From Dechloromonas sp. (lineage in GTDB: Bacteria > Pseudomonadota > Gammaproteobacteria > Burkholderiales > Rhodocyclaceae): DNA of 64,000 nt. The notes under the pieces were generated by a model. The model worked only from the letters and a program-made list of their open reading frames with translations, was not told the origin of the DNA and ran no database searches. The stretch lies in the NCBI GenBank assembly GCA_011391255.1, contig JAABQV010000001.1, positions 62,001 through 126,000 of the forward strand, read 5' to 3'. Position 1 is the stretch's first letter; each line of letters starts with the position of its first letter. Of the stretch, positions 29,901-37,572 are shown piece by piece. Both the position numbers and the translations under genes were made by a program.

Positions 29901-29975
29901 CGAGCGCGAGTCCGCTGCGGCCATGCACAAGCCGGGAACGAGGAGGGCGAAGACGAGAAGGTGGCGGCGGATCAT
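26943..29975 (-). CDS. Secreted TPR-CHAT protein (caspase-like protease domain)
   Basis: 1010 residues. Residues 1-20 form a signal peptide (HLLVFALLVPGLCMAAAD). About 30-470 consist of tetratricopeptide-like repeats (for example LGHVEFTAGHYAEAEARFRR). The C-terminal ~330 residues form a CHAT domain with the catalytic dyad His861 (FATHGLIAGEYPG) and Cys909 (VVLSACNTAAGDG), followed by the conserved VTHWPV. CHAT domains are caspase/separase-like proteases. A periplasmic or surface location is implied by the signal peptide. Starts 6 bp after the LysR gene ends, on the same strand. Target unknown. Confidence 0.88.
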   Translation of the reverse strand: MIRRHLLVFALLVPGLCMAAADSRSVQEIMAALDKYPVNEVKREAAQQILNAPLPESSSNTELAALRLQRARAAQELGLAQVRIDELRALIALGGGNNPARAWRELSSAEHSAGNIRPAIEARLQAIALTPAKRPGQLPGNYAALAKLYRQLGEFDKARQTVREAEAILQRLRKSPNWDEKHLGWEANLEDALGHVEFTAGHYAEAEARFRRAILLKEQDNERLLAKMDQGDDAPTQEQLESRLDSMIGWLATTLAKRGQLAEAETYARRAVLSAIGRGGQDGIQVARMLHTLAGIMSDQGRFAESLALIDRAAGIFQRTGVAPDSPLFAQNRRMRAGALSGLGRWSEALTEYEASAKVVTNDDQLTARFSRPSIGWIRALGQLKRPEEALVKARELHQQLLKRVGASAYETAETQAYIGAILVTLKRDEEAIPTLQKALAIMVPALAQESDRSGLRFTRLNYIISRYLKVLARIRGTALESSLGIDAAGEAFVVADALRGQAVQQAMLASSARAAAGSPELAELVRQEQDSRQERNALYAILADLLSRPADQVLPQTIARMRQRSSELELTERTAMQSIRERFPAYADLITPRPPDIRATQTALRPGEALLSILTTEEQSFIWAIPAQGKSSFAVIELGRQAIETSVNTLRSALDPGAAAQLENLPRFDPVIAHRLYTQLLEPVAPGWQGSQHLLVATGGALARLPFAVLLTAPANEEGKVNGLPYTAYRNWPWLINMLAISQLPSASSLLTLRHMPAGASTRSNFIGFGDPDFRGDGKPAKAATTRRFRQVPFAGSAQASAVDYGSIAALPDTREEILALAKALNANPAQDVFLGKQASRNNVLQTDLSQRRIVAFATHGLIAGEYPGVDQPALALANPGSSQHGLLTLDDILTLKLDADWVVLSACNTAAGDGRGGEAISGLGRGFFYSGSRSLLVTHWPVETASAQKLVIGVFNELSKAPGMIRAEALRHSMLAVMAAEGKEGKISFAYAHPMFWAPYALIGDGGN

Positions 29976-29981
29976 GTGAAT

Positions 29982-30890
29982 TTAAAGTTTTGCGGTCAAC
30001 GCCGAAATTTGCTCGATTTTTGCGAGCTCGTCGAGAAACCATTTCAGCGCATTGCCGACCTGACGGCTACGCCAGGCGATGTGACAGGGCATGGCCTGGC
30101 GAGTTTCGCTGAGTTTCATTTCAACCAGTCGTCCCGCCTCGATTTCCGGGTCGGCCAGCCAGTGCGGCAAGTGGCCGACGCCAAGGCCGGCGATCTGGGC
30201 GCTGGCCTTGGCGCGCATGTCGGGGACGCGCAGTGTGTCCTGCCCGTCAAGCAGGCCGATGGTGCGGGCACTCAGTTCGCGTGAGGTGTCGGCGATGACG
30301 ACGGCACGATGTTGGCGCAGTTCGTTGTTGGGAATCGGCCCGGAATGGCGAGCCAGCGGATGGTTCGGGGCAATGGCAAAGATCAGCTGGGCGTGGCCGA
30401 GCAGGCGACTCATGATGCCGCTGCGTGCCGGCATATCACCGGCCGCACCAATCACCAGATCAGCGCGCCCGGTTGCCAGTGCATCCCAACTGCCGCCGAG
30501 CGCCTCGTTCATCAGGCGAATCCGCGTGCTGTGGCCGGCGGCGTAAAAGCGCTTGATCATCGGGTAAAGGCGCTCGACGGGAATGATCATGTCTACGGCA
30601 ATCCGCAATTCTGCCTCCCAGCCGGTGGCGATGCGCTGTACCCGGCGCTCCAGTTCGTCGGCAGCGCGCAGCAGGTGGCGGCCATCTTCGAGCAGTGCGC
30701 GCCCGGCATCGTTGAGCGTGGCGCGGCGTCCTTCGCGGATGAACAACTGGAGATCAAGATCACTTTCCAGCTTGGCAATCGCATGCGAGAGCGCCGAGGG
30801 CACCCGGTGCAGGGCGACGGCAGCAGCCGAAAAACTGCCATGGCGATCAATGGCGTCGAGCATATGCAGCAGGTCGAGGGTGATTTTCAT
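29982..30890 (-). CDS. LysR-family transcriptional regulator
   Basis: 302 residues. N-terminal winged helix-turn-helix (MLDAIDRHGSFSAAAVALHR, VPSALSHAIAKLESDL) and a C-terminal periplasmic-binding-like effector domain. It is divergent from pirin and the WrbA-like gene across a 104-bp gap; LysR-pirin-flavoprotein is a common arrangement in which the regulator controls the two divergent genes in response to electrophiles or oxidative stress. CHAT lies downstream on the same strand and may be read through. Confidence 0.92.
   Translation of the reverse strand: MKITLDLLHMLDAIDRHGSFSAAAVALHRVPSALSHAIAKLESDLDLQLFIREGRRATLNDAGRALLEDGRHLLRAADELERRVQRIATGWEAELRIAVDMIIPVERLYPMIKRFYAAGHSTRIRLMNEALGGSWDALATGRADLVIGAAGDMPARSGIMSRLLGHAQLIFAIAPNHPLARHSGPIPNNELRQHRAVVIADTSRELSARTIGLLDGQDTLRVPDMRAKASAQIAGLGVGHLPHWLADPEIEAGRLVEMKLSETRQAMPCHIAWRSRQVGNALKWFLDELAKIEQISALTAKL
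29989..30000. repeat. TTTGCGGTCAAC, near copy (11/12) at the 3' end of the LysR gene
   Basis: Encodes the last residues (LTAKL) before the LysR stop codon and continues GCC, matching the extended GTTGCGGTCAACGCC form. Confidence 0.55.
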
Positions 30891-30994
30891 GTGAATTTAA
30901 TTGAACGATTTGTCCATAATTATTCGCTGGAATGCTTTGAACTGTACGCCTAGTATGGCAACTAAGCTATATCACTAATTCACAAGGAGTTCCC

Positions 30995-31696
30995 ATGATT
31001 GCCCTGCGCCCCTCTGCTGAACGCGGCTATGCCGATCACGGCTGGCTCAAGGCCAAACACAGTTTTTCATTTGCCGGTTATTACGACCCGGCTGAAATGG
31101 GTTGGGGTGCCCTGCGCGTGATCAACGAGGATCGCGTTGCGCCGGGTATGGGCTTCGGTACGCACGGCCATCGCGACATGGAGATCGTTACCTATATTTT
31201 GTCTGGTGCGCTGGCGCACAAAGACAGCCTGGGCAGCGGCGGCATTATCAAGCGTGGCGAGGTGCAGCGCATGAGCGCCGGCAAGGGCGTCATGCACAGC
31301 GAGTTCAATCCGTCGCCGAATGAAGAAACCCATTTGCTGCAAATCTGGATAGCGCCGGCACAGCACGGCACCTCGGCAAGTTACGAGCAACAAGAGCTGG
31401 CTCTGGAGTCTGGTGTCTGGCGTTTGATTGCTTCGCCCGACGGCGCTGATGGCAGTACGACCATCGGCCAAGATGCGCGAATTCTGGCCACCGTGCTTGG
31501 CGTCGGCGAACGTATCAATCATCGCCTGAGCACCGGCCGCTTGGCTTACGTGCAAGTTGTTCGCGGTCAACTTGATATAAACGGCAAAAAACTGAGCGCC
31601 GGTGACGGCGCCAAGATTGCCGATGAAAGTGAGCTTCAATTTCAGGCAGACGAAGAAGCGGAATTCCTGCTCTTTGACCTGCCGCCGCAAGTCTGA
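30995..31696 (+). CDS. Pirin family protein (YhhW-like quercetinase)
   Basis: 233-residue bicupin. It opens MIALRPSAERGYADHGWLKA, typical of the YhhW branch. Metal ligands of the N-terminal cupin are visible in GTHGHRDMEIVTYILSGALAHKDS and KGVMHSEFNP. E. coli YhhW has quercetinase activity; the physiological role is uncertain. AAGGAG precedes the ATG. First gene of a two-gene unit with the WrbA-like protein. Confidence 0.94.
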   Translation: MIALRPSAERGYADHGWLKAKHSFSFAGYYDPAEMGWGALRVINEDRVAPGMGFGTHGHRDMEIVTYILSGALAHKDSLGSGGIIKRGEVQRMSAGKGVMHSEFNPSPNEETHLLQIWIAPAQHGTSASYEQQELALESGVWRLIASPDGADGSTTIGQDARILATVLGVGERINHRLSTGRLAYVQVVRGQLDINGKKLSAGDGAKIADESELQFQADEEAEFLLFDLPPQV

Positions 31697-31731
31697 TTTA
31701 CCCCAATACCAATACATTAAAGGAAAACACC

Positions 31732-32286
31732 ATGAGCAAAGTTATCGTTGTCTTTCACTCCGGCTACGGCCACACCAAGCGCGTTGCCGAATTTGTCGCC
31801 GAAGGCGCCGGCGCAGAGCTGCTCGCCATTGATGCCGAAGGTAATCTGCCGGAAGGCGGCTGGGAAAAGCTCGCTGCCGCCGATGCGATCATTTTCGGCA
31901 CGCCAACCTACATGGGCGGCGCCAGCTGGCAGTTCAAGAAATTCGCCGATGCCTCCTCCAAACCCTGGTACGGCCGCGCCTGGCAGGACAAGGTGTTTGG
32001 CGGCTTCACCAACAGCGCCAGTCTCAACGGCGACAAGGCTGTGACCTTGATCGGCCTGCAAACCCTGGCCTCACAGCACGGCGGCATCTGGGTCAGCCTC
32101 GGTCTGCTGCCAAGCAACAGCAAGGCGGCAGCGCGTACCGACATCAACAATCTTGGTGGCTCGGTTGGCCTGCTCGTCCAGTCGCCATCCGATGCCGGCG
32201 TTGATGAAATCCCGCAGGGCGACCTCGATACCGCCAAGCGCTACGGTCAGCGTGTTGCCGAAGTGGCGGCCAAGCTGCGCGGCTAG
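31732..32286 (+). CDS. Flavodoxin-fold NAD(P)H:quinone oxidoreductase, WrbA-like
   Basis: 184 residues. FMN-binding loops: VFHSGYGHTKRVAE (phosphate), FGTPTYMGGASWQFKKF and TNSASLNGDK. Reduces quinones with two electrons, limiting radical formation. 35 bp after pirin with AAAGGA before the ATG. Downstream, 32287-32559 holds no convincing gene; a minus-strand frame there contains VVDDGKTPLIQLALLH, which faintly resembles an ankyrin repeat and may be a remnant. Confidence 0.93.
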   Translation: MSKVIVVFHSGYGHTKRVAEFVAEGAGAELLAIDAEGNLPEGGWEKLAAADAIIFGTPTYMGGASWQFKKFADASSKPWYGRAWQDKVFGGFTNSASLNGDKAVTLIGLQTLASQHGGIWVSLGLLPSNSKAAARTDINNLGGSVGLLVQSPSDAGVDEIPQGDLDTAKRYGQRVAEVAAKLRG

Positions 32287-32559
32287 GCGCTTGCTGATAC
32301 AGTGCGGTTGGCAGTCGAATTGTTGCAGAGCAGCATGGTTGATCTGTTTGTCACCGAATACATCTGCATGCAAAGCTGGCCAAACGTACCACCGCTCCTG
32401 ATGTAGAAGCGCGAGCTGGATCAGGGGTGTCTTGCCGTCGTCGACCACGCCGGCGTTTCTGCTGTTTGCGTACTCTTGGCTGTCAGGGTGGCGTATCAAG
32501 GTCGGAGTGGCTGGGTAGAAGGGCGTTTTCTCGTTGAAGCGCCTTGCGCTCGGCCGGTG

Positions 32560-33108
32560 TTAGCGAATCCGTGAAGCGGCCTGCCGCGTTATCAACCGGC
32601 GCCCGACAATAAGCAATGCCAGCAAAACGAGTAGCGGATCAAACAAGGCATCCCACAGATTGACGAACAAGCCGCTGGCGTAGCCGGCGAGGTCGATGGC
32701 GAGAATGATCAGCCAGATGTTCAGGCGTCGCCACCACAGGGCGGCAGCAACCGGCACCAGCGCCGTGAGCAGCGGTAAAGGCTGATAGCCCGATGCGTAA
32801 GGGTCAAATGCGCCAAGCCCTAACGCGGCTGGATAAAACAGGGCGGCAAACAAGATCAGCCCCAAGGCCGGACGAGTGCTAAATGGTGATGGTGTCTTGT
32901 TGGCCAGTTGCAGCACGGCCAGCTGCAAAAGCGTCAATGACGGCAGGCCAAACATCCCGTGCAGGTAAGGCGCAATGCCCACAGCCAGCGCCAGGCCGGT
33001 GGCCAGCAGTGCCGCTCTGGCGCGTAATTCGCCAAGCGGCAGCAAGGAAACGATGGCGCCAAAAATCAGGGCATGGGCGAGCAGGCCGTAGGCGGCGACG
33101 GCGTTCAT
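32560..33108 (-). CDS. Integral membrane protein of unknown function
   Basis: 182 residues, mostly hydrophobic, with about five to six membrane segments, starting MNAVAAYGLLAHALIFGAIV. Ends in a basic tail (GRRLITRQAASRIR). Its ATG overlaps the stop codon of the sialidase-like gene (4 bp), so it belongs to the three-gene operon with the sialidase-like and ArnT-like genes. Just beyond its stop an alternate frame continues (TPAERKALQRENA...), which might mean a frameshifted C-terminus, but this is weak. Family not recognised. Confidence 0.75.
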   Translation of the reverse strand: MNAVAAYGLLAHALIFGAIVSLLPLGELRARAALLATGLALAVGIAPYLHGMFGLPSLTLLQLAVLQLANKTPSPFSTRPALGLILFAALFYPAALGLGAFDPYASGYQPLPLLTALVPVAAALWWRRLNIWLIILAIDLAGYASGLFVNLWDALFDPLLVLLALLIVGRRLITRQAASRIR

Positions 33109-34238
33109 GGCGCCCCCTCGTCCAGCCAGGCTTCGCTGAAGGCCGCATGTTTGATGCCCTGGCGGCGCCAGGTGTAGGCCAGATGGATGCGTCCGTCGCG
33201 TCCAAGTAGCAGGGATGGATAGGAAAATTCTGCGCCACCATCCGGCGATGATTCAATCGTCCGGCTGGCTTGCCAGGTTTTTCCTTCGTTGGCCGAAATC
33301 CATAAGAGCAGTGCCTCGCGCCCGTTTTGTGGATTGCCAGCTTGTAACAGGCGGCCGCTACGCAAGCGAATCATGGCAACCGATGCGTTCGGGTTGGGCA
33401 CCGGCAGGGCGGCGCCCGCCTGCCAGCTATGTCCGCCGTCTGTTGTCGACGTGATTTGAACTTTGCCCGGGCCGCCTCCGGCATCACGCAACAGCGCAAT
33501 GGCACGTTGTTCATCGAGCGCTGCAACGGCCGGCTGTAGTGTTCGAACACCGTGTGTCATGCGTACTTTGTCGAGAATCCGGCCGGTTGCAGAGATACGC
33601 AGCCACTCCCCGTGTTTGGCAAAGAATTCGTGATAGACCGGCAGCCCCAGACCGCCGTCCGCCAGTGCTAGCGGGGCAGCGCGGGCGAGGGTGCTGATGT
33701 TGGCGAGGGGTGAGGTCTGGAGCTTTTCGGGTTTTGACCAGGTTTTTCCGCCATCGGTTGATGTGCTGTGGTTGAGCGAACTGCCAGCCCAACCGCCCAC
33801 CGCAACGCTGACATACCAGAGATGCAGCCAGCTGCCTTCAGCGTAGAGCACCGGATTACCAAGCTTGCGGACATGTGCAAAGGTGCCGCCGGCGGTGCTT
33901 TCACGGTTGGCGATCGGCTGTGGTGTGCTCCAGCCCTCTTTGCCTTGGACGCTGAACCAGATGGCAACGTCGGCAGCACCTTCGCGGCTGCCGGCAAACC
34001 AGGCGGCAACGATGCGCCCGTCGGGAAGTTGAGCGAGACTGGCGGCGTGTGCCGATTCGGCGGCTCTTGGTAAGCTTTCGGCCGAAAAAGCCGAGGCCAG
34101 CAGCGATGGGCTGGCCGCTGGCGGGGCGACAAAAGCCGGTGCATCGGGTAGCGGGGCACGCCATAACGCTGCGCCCAGTGCCAATCCAAAAAGGAGTAGC
34201 GGTAACCAGCGTAGCAGGGGGCGGGAAACGGTGCTCAT
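33105..34238 (-). CDS. BNR-repeat (sialidase-like) exported protein
   Basis: 377 residues. An N-terminal hydrophobic segment (LLRWLPLLLFGLALGAALW) acts as signal or anchor. A six-bladed propeller of the BNR_2/GH33-like type follows with Asp-box motifs STDGGKTWS, TTDGGHSWQ and SANEGKTWQ, and an early arginine-bearing strand AAWFAGSREGAADVAIWFS. Members include sialidases but many in bacteria act on other sugars, so the substrate is open. Overlaps both neighbours by 4 bp, so it is coupled to the ArnT-like glycosyltransferase. Confidence 0.85.
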   Translation of the reverse strand: MSTVSRPLLRWLPLLLFGLALGAALWRAPLPDAPAFVAPPAASPSLLASAFSAESLPRAAESAHAASLAQLPDGRIVAAWFAGSREGAADVAIWFSVQGKEGWSTPQPIANRESTAGGTFAHVRKLGNPVLYAEGSWLHLWYVSVAVGGWAGSSLNHSTSTDGGKTWSKPEKLQTSPLANISTLARAAPLALADGGLGLPVYHEFFAKHGEWLRISATGRILDKVRMTHGVRTLQPAVAALDEQRAIALLRDAGGGPGKVQITSTTDGGHSWQAGAALPVPNPNASVAMIRLRSGRLLQAGNPQNGREALLLWISANEGKTWQASRTIESSPDGGAEFSYPSLLLGRDGRIHLAYTWRRQGIKHAAFSEAWLDEGAP

Positions 34239-35842
34239 GGTTGGCTGATCTCGAACCAGATAATCCGGGTCATCAGGGGATCAAGACTGCGGCTGGTGAA
34301 TGCATGCTTCCAATCCTCGCTAGTGGTTCCGACGCGCGCAAAGCGCAGACCAGAACCATGTGAGGCTAGCGTCTGATAGCTGCCCAGTTCGTGGGCGCTA
34401 TAGCCGGTTGCGGTCAACGCCTGTTTGAAGCGGGAAATATCCTTTTCTTCGAGGAAGACCGGCGTTTTAAGCGAGCTCAGTTCGGCTAGATCGAAGTTAT
34501 CGAGTTGCCGGTAATGCCGATGAGCCTGCTGGCTCAGAATCGGCAGCAGAGCCGGCTGCGGGCCATCGAACATGGCGACAGCCCTGGATTTTCCCAGTTC
34601 AACGACGGCAGCTGGCACCGCATTGACACCAATTGCCGGGAAAACTCCCCAGAGCAGCGCCATCCAGAAAATAGCCGGTGCTGCGAGCCGGTGTCCGAGG
34701 CTACGCTGCGGCCACCAGGCCCAGAGCAGGTAGGCAGACGGCAAAATCAGCCAGTACCAAGCGCCGAGCCCGAACCAGAAACAGAATCCCGCCAGCGTGG
34801 CGCCGAATAGCAGCGCCAGCATTCCGCCGATGCGGAATGGCCAGCGCTCGCTGATTTGCGGCAGAACGAGAGCGAGAAAAATGGCGAGCGGGACCAGTGA
34901 GCCGATCAGGTAACGGTCAAAACTCTTGATCAACAGGAAGGGTAGAAAAGTCGCCGCAAACCAGATCAGCGCAATACGCGGCGAGCCGTTTTGGTGACGC
35001 ATTTTCCAGGCGGCGAAAACAAAGACAATGACCCAGGGTAGGGCAATATTGAGAAGTCCCAAGACAATGCCGGGCGATAGATTAAAAAACTGGCGCGACT
35101 CCAGCTCATCAGCCAGCACCAGATTGGCCGCCTCCGGGTAGAGCGTCCGGACGATGAAAAACCAGGGAAGCGAGAGGGCGGCCCAAAGCAGTCCGTTGCC
35201 GCCCAGAAGTCGCCAGTACCGGCGCAATTCGTCGATGCTCAGCCGCTGACTGATGAGCAGCGCCATTATGCCGCCGCCGAAGACCAGCGCAACGATCGGG
35301 CCTTTGGTCATAAAGCCGGCGGCGAGTAGCAGGCTTGTTGCGGTCAACCAGATGGGACGGCGCGATTCCTGCCAGGCAAGAAAACTCCAGAATGCGGCAG
35401 TCGACAAAGCTGCGACCGGAACATCGAGCATGAAGCGCCGCCCCTCACTGGCCATCCCGAGGCAACCCAAAAGAATGCAGCCAGCGATCCAGCCGGCTTC
35501 ACTACGTCCTGAAAATCGCCGTGCAATAGCGGCGGTTGAGACGATCAGCAAGGCGGCGAAAAGGACGCTGACGAGGCGGGCGCTGACGATCGAGATGCCG
35601 AATATTTCATAGCTCGTCCGGCCCAGCCAGTACAGCATAGGTGGCTTGCGTATGCGAGGTGCGCCGTCGATGAAGGGCACTAGCCAGTGATTGCCTTCGA
35701 TCATTTCCATCGGCGTCCGCAGACCGAGGAAGAATTCGTCCTTGCCGGTCAGCCCGGTTGCTTCCCAGATGCCGGGGAAGAGGACGGCAAGCGCGAGCAG
35801 AAAAAGCAGCAGGGTTTGGCGGGTAGCGGCGTAGGCATGCAT
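34235..35842 (-). CDS. ArnT/PMT-like membrane glycosyltransferase
   Basis: 535 residues with about ten to twelve membrane segments, GT83/GT39 family. The first periplasmic loop has the catalytic acid motif in TGKDEFFLGLRTPMEMIEGN and the RIRKPPMLYWLG segment typical of ArnT-like enzymes, which move a sugar from a polyprenyl phosphate to a periplasmic acceptor such as lipid A. The C-terminal ~150 residues are soluble. Likely starts the operon with the sialidase-like and membrane-protein genes. Confidence 0.87.
   Translation of the reverse strand: MHAYAATRQTLLLFLLALAVLFPGIWEATGLTGKDEFFLGLRTPMEMIEGNHWLVPFIDGAPRIRKPPMLYWLGRTSYEIFGISIVSARLVSVLFAALLIVSTAAIARRFSGRSEAGWIAGCILLGCLGMASEGRRFMLDVPVAALSTAAFWSFLAWQESRRPIWLTATSLLLAAGFMTKGPIVALVFGGGIMALLISQRLSIDELRRYWRLLGGNGLLWAALSLPWFFIVRTLYPEAANLVLADELESRQFFNLSPGIVLGLLNIALPWVIVFVFAAWKMRHQNGSPRIALIWFAATFLPFLLIKSFDRYLIGSLVPLAIFLALVLPQISERWPFRIGGMLALLFGATLAGFCFWFGLGAWYWLILPSAYLLWAWWPQRSLGHRLAAPAIFWMALLWGVFPAIGVNAVPAAVVELGKSRAVAMFDGPQPALLPILSQQAHRHYRQLDNFDLAELSSLKTPVFLEEKDISRFKQALTATGYSAHELGSYQTLASHGSGLRFARVGTTSEDWKHAFTSRSLDPLMTRIIWFEISQP
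34407..34418. repeat. GTTGCGGTCAAC, exact copy of the recurrent 12-mer
   Basis: Inside the ArnT-like gene, followed by GCC; read on the minus strand as Leu-Thr-Ala. Confidence 0.7.
35337..35348. repeat. GTTGCGGTCAAC, exact copy of the recurrent 12-mer
   Basis: Second copy in the ArnT-like gene, 930 bp away, same orientation; also read as Leu-Thr-Ala-Thr. Confidence 0.7.
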
Positions 35843-35919
35843 AAGCCGGAATTCTAACCCGCTTCAGCAGCCCGTTTTGCTCTTACTACTTTTGTCATAT
35901 TTGCAGCAACGGTCAAGTA

Positions 35920-37512
35920 GTGAGATATTTGCATCAATGGAGTCACACCATTCCCTATCTTAAGCTCCGCCCCAGCCTGATTGTCTTGTTAGCGGCATCG
36001 CTAGGCGTTATCGTGTTCGCAATTCACATGTTGATGACAGCCCAGATCAGCCGCTGGGAGCGACAATTTGATGATGGCGTCCGCTTGATAGTCAGCGACG
36101 TCAAGAGCAAGCTGGATACCAATGAAGCGGTGCTGTCTGGTTTTTCCGCCTTTCTGCAAGCCGTTGATCGTGGTGATGCCGAGGCTGCCAGACGCTATGC
36201 AGCGTCGACGACCGCAGCCTATCCGCATATCTACATGATTGAAGTCGCCCGTCGGGTACCTGTCGCCGAGGAGGCAGCTTTCGAGACTTCGTTACGCGAA
36301 GGTTGGCGCGCCAGTTTTACCCTCAAGAACTTTCCGGGTGTTGCCTATCGTTCTTCAAAAGACGAAGGGGAAAAGAGCGATACCTGGCCGATTATCTTTA
36401 TGTACCCATCATTGCCTGAAGCTCAGGCAATCTATGGGGTTCGTCTGGAAACTGTCGACCATCTGTCTTATTCGCTGGCACTTTCTGAAGGTAACAGCAG
36501 GCCAGTTGTTTCTCCGGTTTTTGAGTTGTATGAAGGTGGCGGTGCCTATATTTTGCTGAAAGAGGTTTTGCGGCCATTTCAGAAAGCCTCAGCGGAACTG
36601 AATTTTTTCGGTAGCACGATGATGGCGATGCTGGTAATCAAGACTAAGTCTTTGTACGCTGAGGAAAATAAAATTGAAGGAAATCCGAGAATGCGTTTTT
36701 CGGCCTACCTGTCTTCATCGAACAACGTCGATAGCCTGTTGTTTGATCATGGTTCGCTCGGAGGGGCAGCCCTGAATGGCGCATTCCTGCCGAAGTTCGA
36801 ACGTAATCTGCGGATCGAGAATGCTTCACAGCCAATAAGCATGCACTTTGAGCGGCAGTTGTTGTGGAGCGAATTGTTGAGCACCGAGATGCCGGCGATG
36901 CTTGTTTTCGTTGTGGGTGCCCTGTTTCTTATTCCGTGGCTGACGATGCGCCACTATTTGTCACTTGATCGGGCCGCGATCGAGCACGAGCGAGCGGCTT
37001 ATCTGGCTACCCATGATCTTCTTACCGAACTGCCGAACCGTTTTCTCTTCGTTGATCGCTTTAATCAGGCTCATATCAACCGGCAGCGGAACGGAAATTC
37101 CTTTGCCTTGTTGCTCCTCGATCTGGATTATTTCAAGGCGGTGAACGACAATTACGGGCATGAAGTGGGTGATCAGGTACTGATTGCAGCAGCCCAGCGA
37201 ATGACCAAGGAACTGCGTTCCGGTGACACAGTCGCGCGGCACGGTGGTGATGAGTTCGTGATACTTCTCGTCAATATTCTCAGTGAGGATGACGCCAAAA
37301 TGGTTGGCGAAAAGTTGCTTGCATCCATCGCCGAGCCTATCGAGACTGCAGTCGGGATGCTCAAAATATCTTGCAGCATAGGCATTGCGGTTTGCCCGCC
37401 GCATGGCGAGGATATTGATGTGTTGCGCAAGCATGCCGATCAGGCAATGTATCAATCCAAGGCTTCAGGGCGAAACAGCGTTTCGGTGTTTGCTGCTGAA
37501 GTCCTTCAGTAA
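35920..37512 (+). CDS. CHASE-GGDEF diguanylate cyclase
   Basis: 530 residues from GTG 35920. Membrane helices at about 18-38 and 328-348 flank a periplasmic CHASE sensor domain (EVARRVPVAEEAAFE, VYGVRLETVDHL-like segment). The C-terminal GGDEF domain is intact: DLLTELPNRFLF, DLDYFKAVNDNYGH and RHGGDEF. It should make c-di-GMP from two GTP in response to an unknown periplasmic signal. Stand-alone gene, divergent from the ArnT-like operon. Confidence 0.92.
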   Translation: MRYLHQWSHTIPYLKLRPSLIVLLAASLGVIVFAIHMLMTAQISRWERQFDDGVRLIVSDVKSKLDTNEAVLSGFSAFLQAVDRGDAEAARRYAASTTAAYPHIYMIEVARRVPVAEEAAFETSLREGWRASFTLKNFPGVAYRSSKDEGEKSDTWPIIFMYPSLPEAQAIYGVRLETVDHLSYSLALSEGNSRPVVSPVFELYEGGGAYILLKEVLRPFQKASAELNFFGSTMMAMLVIKTKSLYAEENKIEGNPRMRFSAYLSSSNNVDSLLFDHGSLGGAALNGAFLPKFERNLRIENASQPISMHFERQLLWSELLSTEMPAMLVFVVGALFLIPWLTMRHYLSLDRAAIEHERAAYLATHDLLTELPNRFLFVDRFNQAHINRQRNGNSFALLLLDLDYFKAVNDNYGHEVGDQVLIAAAQRMTKELRSGDTVARHGGDEFVILLVNILSEDDAKMVGEKLLASIAEPIETAVGMLKISCSIGIAVCPPHGEDIDVLRKHADQAMYQSKASGRNSVSVFAAEVLQ

Positions 37513-37572
37513 AGACCGCTTGCCACTGCGCAAAGCCATCGCGCCAGCCGCTGGCGCGGTAAAATGCCGTGC

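Noticed and set aside
29962-30902. The 14-mer TTAAATTCACATGA occurs at both the CHAT and LysR start codons
   Set aside because: Shared 14-mers are expected several times by chance in 64 kb, and part of one copy is the LysR stop codon.
32071-32499. Minus-strand 142-codon frame with an ankyrin-like snippet
   Set aside because: More than half overlaps the WrbA-like gene and the match is one short stretch; kept only as a note.
32473-32570. Continuation of the membrane protein in another frame (TPAERKALQRENA...)
   Set aside because: Could indicate a frameshift, but without homologues it cannot be told from chance.
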